Positions 14,069-21,713 of a stretch of DNA of 29,169 nucleotides are shown in pieces. Every line of letters begins with the position of its first letter. Position 1 is the first letter of the stretch. This DNA comes from Candidatus Peregrinibacteria bacterium. GTDB lineage: Bacteria > Patescibacteriota > Gracilibacteria > UBA1369 > UBA12463. A program made the position numbers and the translations under genes. The notes beneath the pieces are model-generated. The model did not search any database. It was not told the DNA's origin and saw nothing but the letters and a program-made list of their open reading frames with translations. The stretch is from positions 1-29,169 of the forward strand of contig JACRIA010000069.1 in assembly GCA_016215735.1 (NCBI GenBank), read 5' to 3'.

Positions 14069-15043
14069 TTATTGAATGATTAAATATTCAATGGGTATTA
14101 TACCGTTAGAAAGGGGCGCGATAGAAGAAAACGCAGCCTGCGATAAATCAAGCGTGAAATTTTTAGCGTAGGGGCCGCGGTCGTTGATAACAACTTCAAC
14201 TGTTTTTGAATTGCGTAAATTTGTGACGCGCACTCGCGTGCCAAACGGAAGTTTCCTGTGCGCTGCTGTGAAATTTTTGTTTGAAAATGATTCTCCGGAA
14301 GATGTATGGCCGCCTTCAAGAGTTTTATGATAATAACTCGCGATTCCAAAATTTATTCCTTCGCGGGAACGAATTAATCTGTATAAAATTTCCATCAAAT
14401 AACCTTTTGTAACGATTTCACTTGGTTCCATTTCGTCAGATTTCCCAAATTTAATTATCCGTTTTTCTCTTGCCAGTTTCGCGTACGGCGCAAACCATAC
14501 GTTAGCTGGTACATCAGCAAAAATATTTTCAGCAGGCGCCGCAGTTGATATTTCCGGCGCCGCGGATTCTTCAGCCGGCGCGCTAAAAACTATTGAATTA
14601 TTTATTAATTTTTCTGTTTCAAGAACCATTTTGATGGCTTCTGCAAGCAAAATACGCTTATGCGGCAGAAACTTTTTGTTTTCATATCCGTTGATTATTT
14701 TTAATTCAACAGCTGTCTTTATATATGGCGCGAGAATACTTTCCGCAGGCACGTCCAAAAACGGTTTTAATGTTAATTTCATGTTTGATTCAGGCGCGTA
14801 GCCGAGAATTATTTTTAAAATATAATAAACAGCTTCGGCGCGGGACATTTCTTTTCCCGTATCAAACAAATCTCCATTTTTATCAAGCAAATCTGCTTTT
14901 TTTAAATATTGGATTGCTGTGAAATAATCGCTTCCTTTCGGCACGTCCTTAAAAAATTCTCCCTCTGCGTTTACCGCTGGCGCGAAAAAAATCTGGGACG
15001 CCAAAAATATGAACCCGATAAAAAAAGCTATTTTATGTTTCAT
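14069..15043 (-). CDS. Secreted SLH-domain protein with RlpA-like double-psi beta-barrel
   Basis: 324 residues. A signal peptide at 1-26 ends at VNA. Three S-layer-homology modules lie at about 29-78, 93-141 and 174-222, with a Pro/Ala-rich linker (154-172) before the third. The C-terminus (about 233-322) is an RlpA-like barrel: GIASYYH, TSSGESF, TAAHRKLPFGTRVRVTN, VVINDRGPY with the conserved Asp288, and LDLSQAAF. RlpA proteins cleave or bind denuded peptidoglycan at septa, and SLH modules anchor to cell-wall polymers, so this is probably a wall-attached enzyme or binder. The start overlaps the jag stop as ATGA, so it is translated with the rpmH-yidC operon. The repeats adjoining its stop do not alter the domain. 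Confidence 0.88.
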   Translation of the reverse strand: MKHKIAFFIGFIFLASQIFFAPAVNAEGEFFKDVPKGSDYFTAIQYLKKADLLDKNGDLFDTGKEMSRAEAVYYILKIILGYAPESNMKLTLKPFLDVPAESILAPYIKTAVELKIINGYENKKFLPHKRILLAEAIKMVLETEKLINNSIVFSAPAEESAAPEISTAAPAENIFADVPANVWFAPYAKLAREKRIIKFGKSDEMEPSEIVTKGYLMEILYRLIRSREGINFGIASYYHKTLEGGHTSSGESFSNKNFTAAHRKLPFGTRVRVTNLRNSKTVEVVINDRGPYAKNFTLDLSQAAFSSIAPLSNGIIPIEYLIIQ

Positions 15044-15516
15044 GCTTTTTCTTCGCTTTTTAGCTTGAGCGTGACTTGTCTATGGTCGTTTTCGCCGACG
15101 CTTTCGGTTTGAATATCTTGAAATTTTTCCTGCACAAAATGCATGTGCACAATTCTGCGCAGATAAGCCGGCATTGGCGGAAGAATCTGGATTTTCTTTG
15201 TTTTCCGCAGAAGTTCAACTTTTCGCTCTGCGAGATTGAGAATATTGTCCTCGTGCTCTTTTTTGTAATTGTCCACATCGAGCACGATATTTATTCCCAT
15301 TTCACCGAGACGTTTGAATGCCAGTGCTTTAAAAATATGCTGGAGACTGTGTAAAGTTTCGCCATGATATCCGATAAGCATGGCTGCGTTCTTTAGCCCA
15401 GCGATGTTCGCTTTGTACGTTGTGTTGTCGGATGTGATCTCGATTTTGACTGACGGCTCCGTAAAATATTTGATCAGTTCCTCGAGGATTTCCTGAAGCA
15501 ATTTTTCTGTTTCCAT
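15040..15516 (-). CDS. khpB: KhpB/Jag-like RNA-binding protein (KH + R3H)
   Basis: 158 residues. A KH domain covers about 20-85, with the GxxG-type turn in LIGYHGETLHSLQHI. An R3H domain covers about 95-152, with R120-x3-H124 in YLRRIVHMHF. The N-terminal Jag_N domain of Firmicutes homologues is absent, as is usual in short forms. KhpB binds RNA and in other bacteria influences cell division and elongation. It sits directly after yidC, the classic position for jag, and its TGA overlaps the next ATG. Confidence 0.88.
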   Translation of the reverse strand: METEKLLQEILEELIKYFTEPSVKIEITSDNTTYKANIAGLKNAAMLIGYHGETLHSLQHIFKALAFKRLGEMGINIVLDVDNYKKEHEDNILNLAERKVELLRKTKKIQILPPMPAYLRRIVHMHFVQEKFQDIQTESVGENDHRQVTLKLKSEEKA

Positions 15517-15559
15517 ATTTTTTTGGCGTAGATCTGCGGAACGACGTGATCCGCGCCTG

Positions 15560-16852
15560 TTAATGAGTAATGACTTTTACAGTTGGTTCACTTTTCCCTT
15601 TTCCGCCGCGATTAACAAGATATTGCTGGCCGACGCTGAATAACGTAGAAGCGCCCCAATAGATGCCAACACCTGCCGGCACCGAAGCAGTGAATATAGC
15701 AATCATTACAGGCATAAAATAAAGCATCATTTTGTTTACACTTTTAGATTCTGTTTTATTCTGTTCACCCGGGGTTTTTGTAGCTGCGCCTCCTGTGCTG
15801 AATGACAATTTCATCTGCAGAAATTGAAGTCCGCCGATAATAACCGGCAGAACGTAGCTGTTTTGTTTAGTGAGATCAAGAATCCCCAGAAAATTCACAT
15901 TTATATTATCCAGCGTAAAGCCCTTAAGAAAGCCATAAATCATATACGCGTTATCAGCGTTTAATCCGTTTCGTACAACATAAAAAATCGCGATCAAGAA
16001 CGGAAACTGAATCAAAATCGGCAGACAGCTTCCAAACGGATTTACTTTATTTTCCTTGAAAATTCTTAAAGTTTCCTGGCCGATCATTTGCTGATTTCCT
16101 TTGTATTTTTCTTTGAGCCTGTCGATTTCCGGCTGGACTTCCTGCATTCTTTTTTGCGACTGCATTGAGCGGTGCGACGGCCAGAAAAGTATCATTCGTA
16201 CGATTATCGTAAGAATAATAATCGCGAAGCCGAAATCGCGAAAAGGCAGAATATTTGTGAAGAAAATCAGCGTGTTATAAATCGGGAAATAAAAGAAATT
16301 GTTCCAGAGCTTGCGCCAAAAGCTTTGTTCTACAACTTGAAATTCATTTGATTCAAAAGTTTTATCCGCGGCTTTTTTTTCAACGACTTTTTTCCCTTTA
16401 GCAGTTGGACTTGGTTCGTCGCTAGTTGCGCTGGCGGTTTTTATTGTGAGGCTGATTTTGTATTTTCCAAGTTCGCCGAATAAAGCGTGATTCCATTTAT
16501 CATACGCGATTTGATAGTCTTTGCCCGTAGGAAGTACAAAATCTTTTGCTTCAGTACAATCTGTTTTTGGGTTTGATTCTATTTTTTGCCACGCGTTATC
16601 AGCATATTTAAAAACATCGAGCGGATTATGCGGACATGCGTTTTTAATTGTGATATCTGCCTGCGTGTTATTTTTGAGTTCGACGATTACGGTTTTATCG
16701 AGGCCGAATTCGCTGTCAGTCTGCATCCCAATTTCGTTTTTATCGAGCAGGCCGGGTTCGCTGCTTTTTCCTTTAAAAGCGCCCAAAATCAAATTCAGCG
16801 CAAGAAAAATTGCCACAAAAATAACTACATTTCTCAGGATGTTTTTACCCAT
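15560..16852 (-). CDS. yidC: YidC/Oxa1 membrane protein insertase
   Basis: 430 residues. Inserts and folds membrane proteins, alone or with SecYEG. The first membrane helix is at about 7-26. A roughly 140-residue extracytoplasmic domain follows (30-175) with two Cys (C73, C99) that could pair. The conserved insertase core starts near 185: R219 in IILTIIVRMILF is the groove arginine, a basic hairpin runs from 226 to 265 (KRMQEVQPEIDRLKEKYKG), and NPFGSCLPILIQFPFLIAIF (271-290) is the family signature. Two or three further helices end near 418. Length is between the short Gram-positive and long Gram-negative forms. The start overlaps rnpA by 19 bases. Confidence 0.95.
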   Translation of the reverse strand: MGKNILRNVVIFVAIFLALNLILGAFKGKSSEPGLLDKNEIGMQTDSEFGLDKTVIVELKNNTQADITIKNACPHNPLDVFKYADNAWQKIESNPKTDCTEAKDFVLPTGKDYQIAYDKWNHALFGELGKYKISLTIKTASATSDEPSPTAKGKKVVEKKAADKTFESNEFQVVEQSFWRKLWNNFFYFPIYNTLIFFTNILPFRDFGFAIIILTIIVRMILFWPSHRSMQSQKRMQEVQPEIDRLKEKYKGNQQMIGQETLRIFKENKVNPFGSCLPILIQFPFLIAIFYVVRNGLNADNAYMIYGFLKGFTLDNINVNFLGILDLTKQNSYVLPVIIGGLQFLQMKLSFSTGGAATKTPGEQNKTESKSVNKMMLYFMPVMIAIFTASVPAGVGIYWGASTLFSVGQQYLVNRGGKGKSEPTVKVITH

Positions 16853-17214
16853 TTGAATATATTTTTGAAGATATAAATTATTTCGTTTTCCATTTCAGCA
16901 AAGCCTTTTTCGAGAATTTTGCTGTTTGGTCCGAGCGCTATGTCATATGTTGCGCCGGGTCTTGCCGCGTTTGCTATGGCCGCGCCTTGCCCTGCGCCGA
17001 GATTTTTCCTTATTGCTTCGTAGATTTGTCTTCGGATCCGCGTTCTTTTGATTGGCGTGAGTTTGAGCTTCTTACTTATTATAATACAGAAACGATTGAT
17101 ACCTGCTTTATTCGCCTTAGAAATCACCAAAAAATTGCTGGACTTATGCCGAATGCCTTTACGCAGCAGAAATTCAACCTGGCCTTTACTGAGCCTGTTT
17201 TTTTTAGCCAGCAT
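16834..17214 (-). CDS. rnpA: Ribonuclease P protein component
   Basis: 126 residues. Binds the catalytic RNA of RNase P and helps position pre-tRNA 5' leaders. The start MLAKKNRLSKGQVEFLLRKG matches the family, as do the central strand FCIIISKKL and the arginine-rich RNR helix KRTRIRRQIYEAIR. Residues 73-90 are a Gly/Ala-rich insertion not typical of short RnpA. The start is one base after the rpmH stop and the end overlaps yidC, giving the usual rpmH-rnpA-yidC order. The C-terminus (ENEIIYIFKNIFKWVKTS) is slightly longer than average. Confidence 0.92.
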   Translation of the reverse strand: MLAKKNRLSKGQVEFLLRKGIRHKSSNFLVISKANKAGINRFCIIISKKLKLTPIKRTRIRRQIYEAIRKNLGAGQGAAIANAARPGATYDIALGPNSKILEKGFAEMENEIIYIFKNIFKWVKTS

Positions 17215-17215
17215 A

Positions 17216-17347
17216 TCAAACAGGAGTTAGTTTTTTCCTGCCCTTCTCTCTTCTGCGGGATAAAACTTTCCGACCGCCTTTTGTTTTCATTCTTTTTAGA
17301 AAACCGTGGGTGCGGGCTCTTTTCCGCTTCTTTGATTTCGAAAGCAT
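17216..17347 (-). CDS. rpmH: 50S ribosomal protein L34, short N-terminus
   Basis: 43 residues. The core KKRKRARTHGFLKRMKTKGG, RKVLSRRREKGRKKL is unmistakable L34. The usual N-terminus (M-x-KRTYQPS) is replaced by MLSK, so the conserved TYQP motif is absent. An in-frame TAA lies two codons upstream of this ATG, so no longer in-frame start exists. It may be a genuine short form or reflect a frameshift or sequence error near the start. First gene of the rpmH-rnpA-yidC-jag operon; its leader contains two palindromic elements. Confidence 0.9.
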   Translation of the reverse strand: MLSKSKKRKRARTHGFLKRMKTKGGRKVLSRRREKGRKKLTPV

Positions 17348-17376
17348 ATATTAATTAGTTATTATTTGACGTGGTT

Positions 17377-17433
17377 TCCGCCTGCGGCGGATTTATTTTA
17401 TAACGCCTGTGTCCGCCTGAGGCGGACGGCGTG
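17377..17433. repeat. Two palindromic elements in the rpmH leader
   Basis: A simple hairpin TCCGCC-TGC-GGCGGA lies at 17377-17391. A full element lies at 17403-17433 with perfect outer arms ACGCC/GGCGT, the TGTG bulge, and inner arms TCCGCC-TGA-GGCGGA. They lie between the divergent rpmH and SLH-protein genes, 30 bases before the rpmH ATG, and would form stable hairpins in the rpmH mRNA leader if transcribed. Confidence 0.75.
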
Positions 17434-17465
17434 GTCGGGAAAAGCTTATCGTATAAATAAAAAGT

Positions 17466-17494
17466 TTGCAAATGTATATATATTATATTATACT
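17466..17494 (+). promoter_or_regulatory. Promoter of the SLH-protein gene (P1)
   Basis: TTGCAA (17466-17471), a 17-base spacer, and TATACT (17489-17494). The -35 lies inside the block TAAATAAAAAGTTTGCAAA (17454-17472), which recurs exactly at 18953-18971. Predicted start of transcription is near 17501, 60 bases before the ATG. Confidence 0.65.
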
Positions 17495-17561
17495 CAAACT
17501 CGGCTTTTTTGTTATTAAAAACCATGTTATTCTAAGTATGCTTTATATAACCTAATAAAAT

Positions 17562-18578
17562 ATGAAAAAAATAATTTTGGCAGTTTTACTATTTTTCTTG
17601 TCAATCCAGCCTGTTTTCGCGGATCTTACTATACCGACAACCACTAAAGTATATTTTGAAAAGGACGGGAAACAATACAATAAAAAAATCGAATATACCG
17701 TAAAATGTTATGGCTTCAGTTTCGTACCATGGAAGGAGGAATTTTTTCAGCCCGGAGAATATACGCCAACAAAGATTTATTCTTATTCAGCTACATGTCC
17801 GAATTACGGTTGTGAAATCAACGAAAACTATTATTTAAATTACGTCAAAATCGATTACTGCGATTTGGAAGGAAAAAGCGATGATGGCGCTTTTAAAATA
17901 AAAAACTTTGCTTCCGAGCCTATCACGGATTGTTCTAAAAATGACGAAGAAAGATCTTGCCAGATACGCTTTGATATTCCAACTGATAAAACCAGCCTTA
18001 TTTTTCTCGATATGCATCCGAATCACGAAAATTACGATGCTGTAGAATATGTAAAATCTAAAAAAATTATCTCCGGATACCCGGACAATACATTCAGGCC
18101 CTATTTAGGCGTAAACAGAGCGGAATTTACAAAAATGCTTGTTGAATCGGTATTTGACAAGAATGTTATAGATAATTGCATACAACAAAACGTTCAATCT
18201 GACTGGGGATATGCTTATTTTAAGGACGTAGACCGCAATGCTTGGTATGCTAAATACGTTTGCGTAGCGAAAAATAAAAATATTATTAGCGGATATCCTG
18301 ACGGGACATTTAAACCAGAAAAGCCGATAAATCTAGCCGAGGCGTCAAAAATTTTAGTTGGCGCTTTCGGCTATCCTTATGATTCTTCCCATCAATACGA
18401 CTTGTGGTATTCGCCTTTTATAGGAGTTTTGTCAGATAAAAAGGCAGTTCCAGAGAGCGTTGAAACCGAAAGCCAAAATCTTAGGAGAGGAGAATTTGCA
18501 GAAATTATATATAGATTAAAAGAAAATATTACGAACAAACCGCATTATAATTGTTGTCCGACCGGAATATTAGAATAG
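17562..18578 (+). CDS. Secreted S-layer-homology protein
   Basis: 338 residues. A signal peptide at 1-20 ends VFA. Residues 21-150 form a Cys-containing beta-rich domain of unknown type with six Cys (49, 79, 84, 100, 124, 133) that could form disulfides. Three SLH modules follow: about 156-196 (IISGYPDNTFRP), 217-268 (NIISGYPDGTFKPEKPI) and 280-320. The short tail has a vicinal Cys pair (NCCP). SLH modules hold proteins to wall polymers, so this is likely a surface protein. Ten bases separate it from the next small membrane protein. Its promoter is nearly identical to that of the PP2C-like gene further on. Confidence 0.85.
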   Translation: MKKIILAVLLFFLSIQPVFADLTIPTTTKVYFEKDGKQYNKKIEYTVKCYGFSFVPWKEEFFQPGEYTPTKIYSYSATCPNYGCEINENYYLNYVKIDYCDLEGKSDDGAFKIKNFASEPITDCSKNDEERSCQIRFDIPTDKTSLIFLDMHPNHENYDAVEYVKSKKIISGYPDNTFRPYLGVNRAEFTKMLVESVFDKNVIDNCIQQNVQSDWGYAYFKDVDRNAWYAKYVCVAKNKNIISGYPDGTFKPEKPINLAEASKILVGAFGYPYDSSHQYDLWYSPFIGVLSDKKAVPESVETESQNLRRGEFAEIIYRLKENITNKPHYNCCPTGILE

Positions 18579-18587
18579 AGGTATTTT

Positions 18588-18944
18588 ATGGTTTATCAAA
18601 CACGATTTTTAATTTCTTTATTGATTACTTTATTGCTTGAGGTGCCGATTGTTTTTATTTTTGTTAAATATATTTTCCGAGAAAAAATAAGAACAAAAAA
18701 TATTCTTTTAACCGGATTTTTGGCTTCTATTTTGACCTTGCCGTATGTATGGTTTGTTATATCGCCGTATGTAGATGCGAGATATTATATTATTTACAGT
18801 GAGATTTTTGCGATTATTACAGAAGCTTTGTTATATAATCAATTTATAAATATCAAATTTCATAAATCAATCGCTATTTCTATTATTGCTAATGCGGCGT
18901 CTTATTTTGCGGGAGCATACCTAGTTAAATTTGCTTTTTCATAG
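18588..18944 (+). CDS. Small four-helix membrane protein
   Basis: 118 residues with four likely membrane helices at about 6-28, 38-60, 66-84 and 93-114, separated by short loops; the first cytoplasmic loop is basic (REKIRTKN). AGAGG lies seven bases before the ATG, one of the clearer ribosome sites in the window. It follows the SLH gene by nine bases and is probably co-transcribed. No family is recognised. Similar small membrane proteins are often annotated only as hypothetical. Confidence 0.65.
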   Translation: MVYQTRFLISLLITLLLEVPIVFIFVKYIFREKIRTKNILLTGFLASILTLPYVWFVISPYVDARYYIIYSEIFAIITEALLYNQFINIKFHKSIAISIIANAASYFAGAYLVKFAFS

Positions 18945-18964
18945 ATTATCCTTAAATAAAAAGT

Positions 18965-18993
18965 TTGCAAACGTATCGCATATATTGTATATT
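18965..18993 (+). promoter_or_regulatory. Promoter of the PP2C-like/propeller gene (P2)
   Basis: TTGCAA (18965-18970), 17 bases, TATATT (18988-18993). It sits in a copy of the P1 block (18953-18976, 23 of 24 bases shared). Transcription would begin near 19000, which makes the ATG at 19021 the correct start for the next gene. Confidence 0.65.
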
Positions 18994-19020
18994 ATGCGCG
19001 AATTATCTGACCTTTTTATT

Positions 19021-20961
19021 ATGGCAATAAATGTAAACTATGAATTTTTGTTTGTTGGAAGGGACGAAAACAGTTTCCTGGAAAATTATGTGTATGACGC
19101 GACAGACGATTACGGCGATAAGGGAGGCAAACTTTGGGTAACGCTTGAAATTCAAAACAATCCTGCTGAAGCAGAAACAATCGCGGAGACTGTTTTTGAA
19201 ACAATGCGCAGGCATTTTTTCGCTGACATGAATGCTGATCCGTATGCGAGATTCGAAAACAGCCTTAAAGAAGCGAATAAGAAACTTGAGGCGTTTAAAG
19301 CTGAAAAGTCATCCCATTATATTGGCAATTTGAGCATTCTTGCGGCTGCTGTTGTTGGAACGAATCTGCTTTTGTCGCAATGCGGCGAAGCAGAGGCTTA
19401 TTTAATCAGAAAAAGATATGTGAGCGTAATTACAGAAGGTTTGAGCGATGATAATTATGAATTTTTCACAAATATAGCGACCGGAGTGCTTGAGCTTAAT
19501 GATTTTGTTGTTTTGTCTTCGAGCAGGCTGCTCCGATATATTTCAAAAACAGAACTTGCGAAATGTATTACGCAAGGCAATGTTGTTAAATCTCTTGAAG
19601 AATTAAATTCAATGGTTGCTTCGGAAATTCTGGGAAAGATAGCGATTACCGGAATCAATGCGGCTGAACAGGAAGAAATTATGGAGGAAGAAGTTGTGCG
19701 GCCGTCGTTTATCGCGAGCAAACTTGGATTTCTAAAAAAGGTTCCTTATATTGATAAATTGCCGCTGGATAAGCTTAAAAATATAGATTGGGAGAAATTT
19801 CGGTCAGGCGCGAAAAATGTTATTGAAAAAGCTAGTACTTTGCAGGAGAAATTTATGAAGCCGGAATCTTTGAAAGACAAAGTTTTAATCGGGTTTATCG
19901 CTGTCGCTGTTATTTTACTTTTGTTTGTCGGCGTTACGAAATACCGCCAGAGCAGAAATGAAGAATTAACAGCGCTTGATACAAAATTGAATCAGGCGCG
20001 CGATGAATTAAGCGAAGCTCTAACAAAAGGCGAGTACGATAAAACCGCAGCAGGCAAAATTTTGGCGCACGCGGAACAGACTGCGAAAGAAGTTCTTAAT
20101 ACAACTATGCGTGCGAAAGCGACCGAAGTTCTCACGAGGATTCAGGAAGTGCGCGACACCCTTGATAATACAAAAAGAGTAACGCCGGAAGTTTATCTTG
20201 ATCTGACCAAAACAAAATCAGAAGTAAACGCGCTTGGCATTTTGCATTTAAAAGATAGATCTTATGTGTTTGATAATAATTCGCTTTTTGAATTAATTTT
20301 GAATAATGTCGGCGAGCCAATGGCTATAGCTGACAACGAAACCGTTATTGCAGGCGCTGTTTTTGATGAACGCGAAAGCCTTGTTTTCCTAACCAAATCA
20401 GGCAAAGTGGTTGAGTTTAAAGACGGGAATTTCCGCTACATGTCAACGACTGACGGTGTGTTTCACAAAGGCATTTCAATCAAAACATGGAGCAATAAAA
20501 TTTATATTTTGAATCCAGAAGAAGATCAGATATGGAAATATGCGTACATGAATACAAAAGACATGTTCTCGAACGCGGAAGCGTACAGACAGGACGGTTC
20601 CATGAAAAATACTGTTGATTTCAGCCTTGATGGGAATATTTACACAGCGAACAGCGACGGCAGTCTTGTGCGGTATTACGCTGGCAGGATTCAGGAAACA
20701 CCGATGCTGAAGGCGGCATTTAGGCCTTTAAATTCAGCTTCGAAAGTTTACACTGACGCTGACATGATGCAGGTTTTTGTTTTAGATGGAACTGAAAATA
20801 GATTATATCTTTATCAGAAAGAGCAAAAAGGCGCGGCTTTAAGTTACGGCAGGCAATATCAGTTTGACGGCGTCGGTGAAGTGCGCAGTTTGTATTTTGA
20901 TAAAACAGCGAATCAAATTTATATAGTTGATTCAGAAAAGATATATAAAGTTACGCTTTAG
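19021..20961 (+). CDS. Transmembrane protein with degenerate PP2C-like domain and beta-propeller-like domain
   Basis: 646 residues from the ATG at 19021; an upstream in-frame ATG at 18931 lies before the promoter and inside the preceding gene. Residues 1-230 resemble a PP2C-type phosphatase fold (NLSILAAAVVGTNLLLSQCGEAEAYLIRK, then VITEGLSD, LNDFVVLSSSRLLRYIS). The metal-binding DGxGG motif is missing, so catalysis is unlikely. Residues 231-287 are a basic linker. One membrane helix spans 288-306 (VLIGFIAVAVILLLFVGVT). A coiled coil follows (311-390), then a repeated beta-strand region to the end with six or so blades (KSGKVVEFKDG, NKIYILNPEEDQIWKY, DGNIYTANSDGSLVRYY, ENRLYLYQKE, NQIYIVDSEKIYKV). 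It may relay an outside signal inward. The family is seen in CPR genomes; its function is unknown to me. Confidence 0.7.
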   Translation: MAINVNYEFLFVGRDENSFLENYVYDATDDYGDKGGKLWVTLEIQNNPAEAETIAETVFETMRRHFFADMNADPYARFENSLKEANKKLEAFKAEKSSHYIGNLSILAAAVVGTNLLLSQCGEAEAYLIRKRYVSVITEGLSDDNYEFFTNIATGVLELNDFVVLSSSRLLRYISKTELAKCITQGNVVKSLEELNSMVASEILGKIAITGINAAEQEEIMEEEVVRPSFIASKLGFLKKVPYIDKLPLDKLKNIDWEKFRSGAKNVIEKASTLQEKFMKPESLKDKVLIGFIAVAVILLLFVGVTKYRQSRNEELTALDTKLNQARDELSEALTKGEYDKTAAGKILAHAEQTAKEVLNTTMRAKATEVLTRIQEVRDTLDNTKRVTPEVYLDLTKTKSEVNALGILHLKDRSYVFDNNSLFELILNNVGEPMAIADNETVIAGAVFDERESLVFLTKSGKVVEFKDGNFRYMSTTDGVFHKGISIKTWSNKIYILNPEEDQIWKYAYMNTKDMFSNAEAYRQDGSMKNTVDFSLDGNIYTANSDGSLVRYYAGRIQETPMLKAAFRPLNSASKVYTDADMMQVFVLDGTENRLYLYQKEQKGAALSYGRQYQFDGVGEVRSLYFDKTANQIYIVDSEKIYKVTL

Positions 20962-20962
20962 A

Positions 20963-21193
20963 GGGGACGGTTCTCTATTTACAGATCGAAAATTTTATTT
21001 CTGGATAAGATTTAAGGCAAAGGCACCGGATATACAAAATATTGATTTTGTGTTGAAACTACTGATTTTTATTAAAATTTCTTAACAAAAAATTAAAAAT
21101 CTCGGGGACGGTTCTCGGGTTTTTGGCATAAAAAAGCCAAAGTGCCTTAGAGAACCGTCCCGCTTTTAAGCTCGACAGGAGAGAACCGTCCCC
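20963..21193. repeat. GGGGACGGTTCTC repeat cluster between convergent genes
   Basis: The 13-mer occurs at 20963-20975 and 21104-21116, and inverted at 21150-21161 (12 bases) and 21181-21193. The middle pair forms a long hairpin whose loop contains a second stem (TTTGGC/GCCAAA, 21122-21141). Motifs of this GGGGACGGTTCT type are known REP-like sequences in many bacteria, associated with REP-associated tyrosine transposases; no such transposase is in the window. The cluster touches the stop codon of the dCMP deaminase and probably also ends both transcripts. Otherwise the 230-base gap is AT-rich with no gene. Confidence 0.7.
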
Positions 21194-21678
21194 TAAATAG
21201 TGTGGCTTTTCGCGATTTTTTTGCTTTTGAATGTTGTTTGCGGGCCGCGCTCGACTTTGACGTTCGAGTCGCGCAATATATCAAAATGAGGTAGAACTTC
21301 AGGGTAACCTTCTTGATAAACAACGCGGGCGATTCCTGATTCCGCGATCAAACTTGAGCAAATTCTGCAAGGGTGTTTTGTGCAGTAGAGAGTCGCGTTT
21401 TTGAGCGAAACTCCTTTTTTGACAGCTTGCGCGATAATCCATTGTTCTGCGCACATTCCATAGCAGATTTCACGTTTTTCGCCTGATTTGATGTGTCTTC
21501 GGTTTCTGATGCAGCCGATTTTATTGCAGGGATATTGGCAATGCCAGTCGTTTGTATGTTTGAAAAGTACGCGGTTGTTTTTTACAACAACAGCCGCGAT
21601 GTTCGCGCGCAGACAAAGAGCGCCAGGCTCCATTTTATCAATCAGTTCCAAAAATTTTATGTCTTTTTTTGTGATCAT
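21193..21678 (-). CDS. Deoxycytidylate (dCMP) deaminase family protein
   Basis: 161 residues. Converts dCMP to dUMP, feeding thymidylate synthesis. The zinc site is C76-A-E78 with P103-C-x-x-C107 (KHPCRICS). The first ligand is Cys where most dCMP deaminases have His; Cys is used at that place by cytidine deaminases. A second Cys cluster (C47, C51, C56) fits the structural zinc of dCMP deaminases. It is the last gene after AMP phosphorylase and R15P isomerase, 50 bases behind, so all three may form a nucleotide salvage operon. The TAG stop abuts a REP-like repeat. Confidence 0.85.
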   Translation of the reverse strand: MITKKDIKFLELIDKMEPGALCLRANIAAVVVKNNRVLFKHTNDWHCQYPCNKIGCIRNRRHIKSGEKREICYGMCAEQWIIAQAVKKGVSLKNATLYCTKHPCRICSSLIAESGIARVVYQEGYPEVLPHFDILRDSNVKVERGPQTTFKSKKIAKSHTI

Positions 21679-21713
21679 TTTTTATGGGGCGGCTTGAGCG
21701 CATTTATTTATAT

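Noticed and set aside
15525..15557. A further member of the GCC/GGC palindrome family between jag and yidC
   Set aside because: GCGGA and TCCGC can pair, but the loop, bulge and outer arms do not match the family, so it was not counted.
17348..17561. Replication origin next to rpmH
   Set aside because: No dnaA gene and no cluster of TTATCCACA-type boxes is visible; the gap holds only palindromes and a promoter.
18931..19020. An N-terminal extension of the PP2C-like protein from an upstream ATG
   Set aside because: It overlaps the end of the small membrane protein gene and the predicted promoter at 18965-18993, so it would not be in the mRNA.
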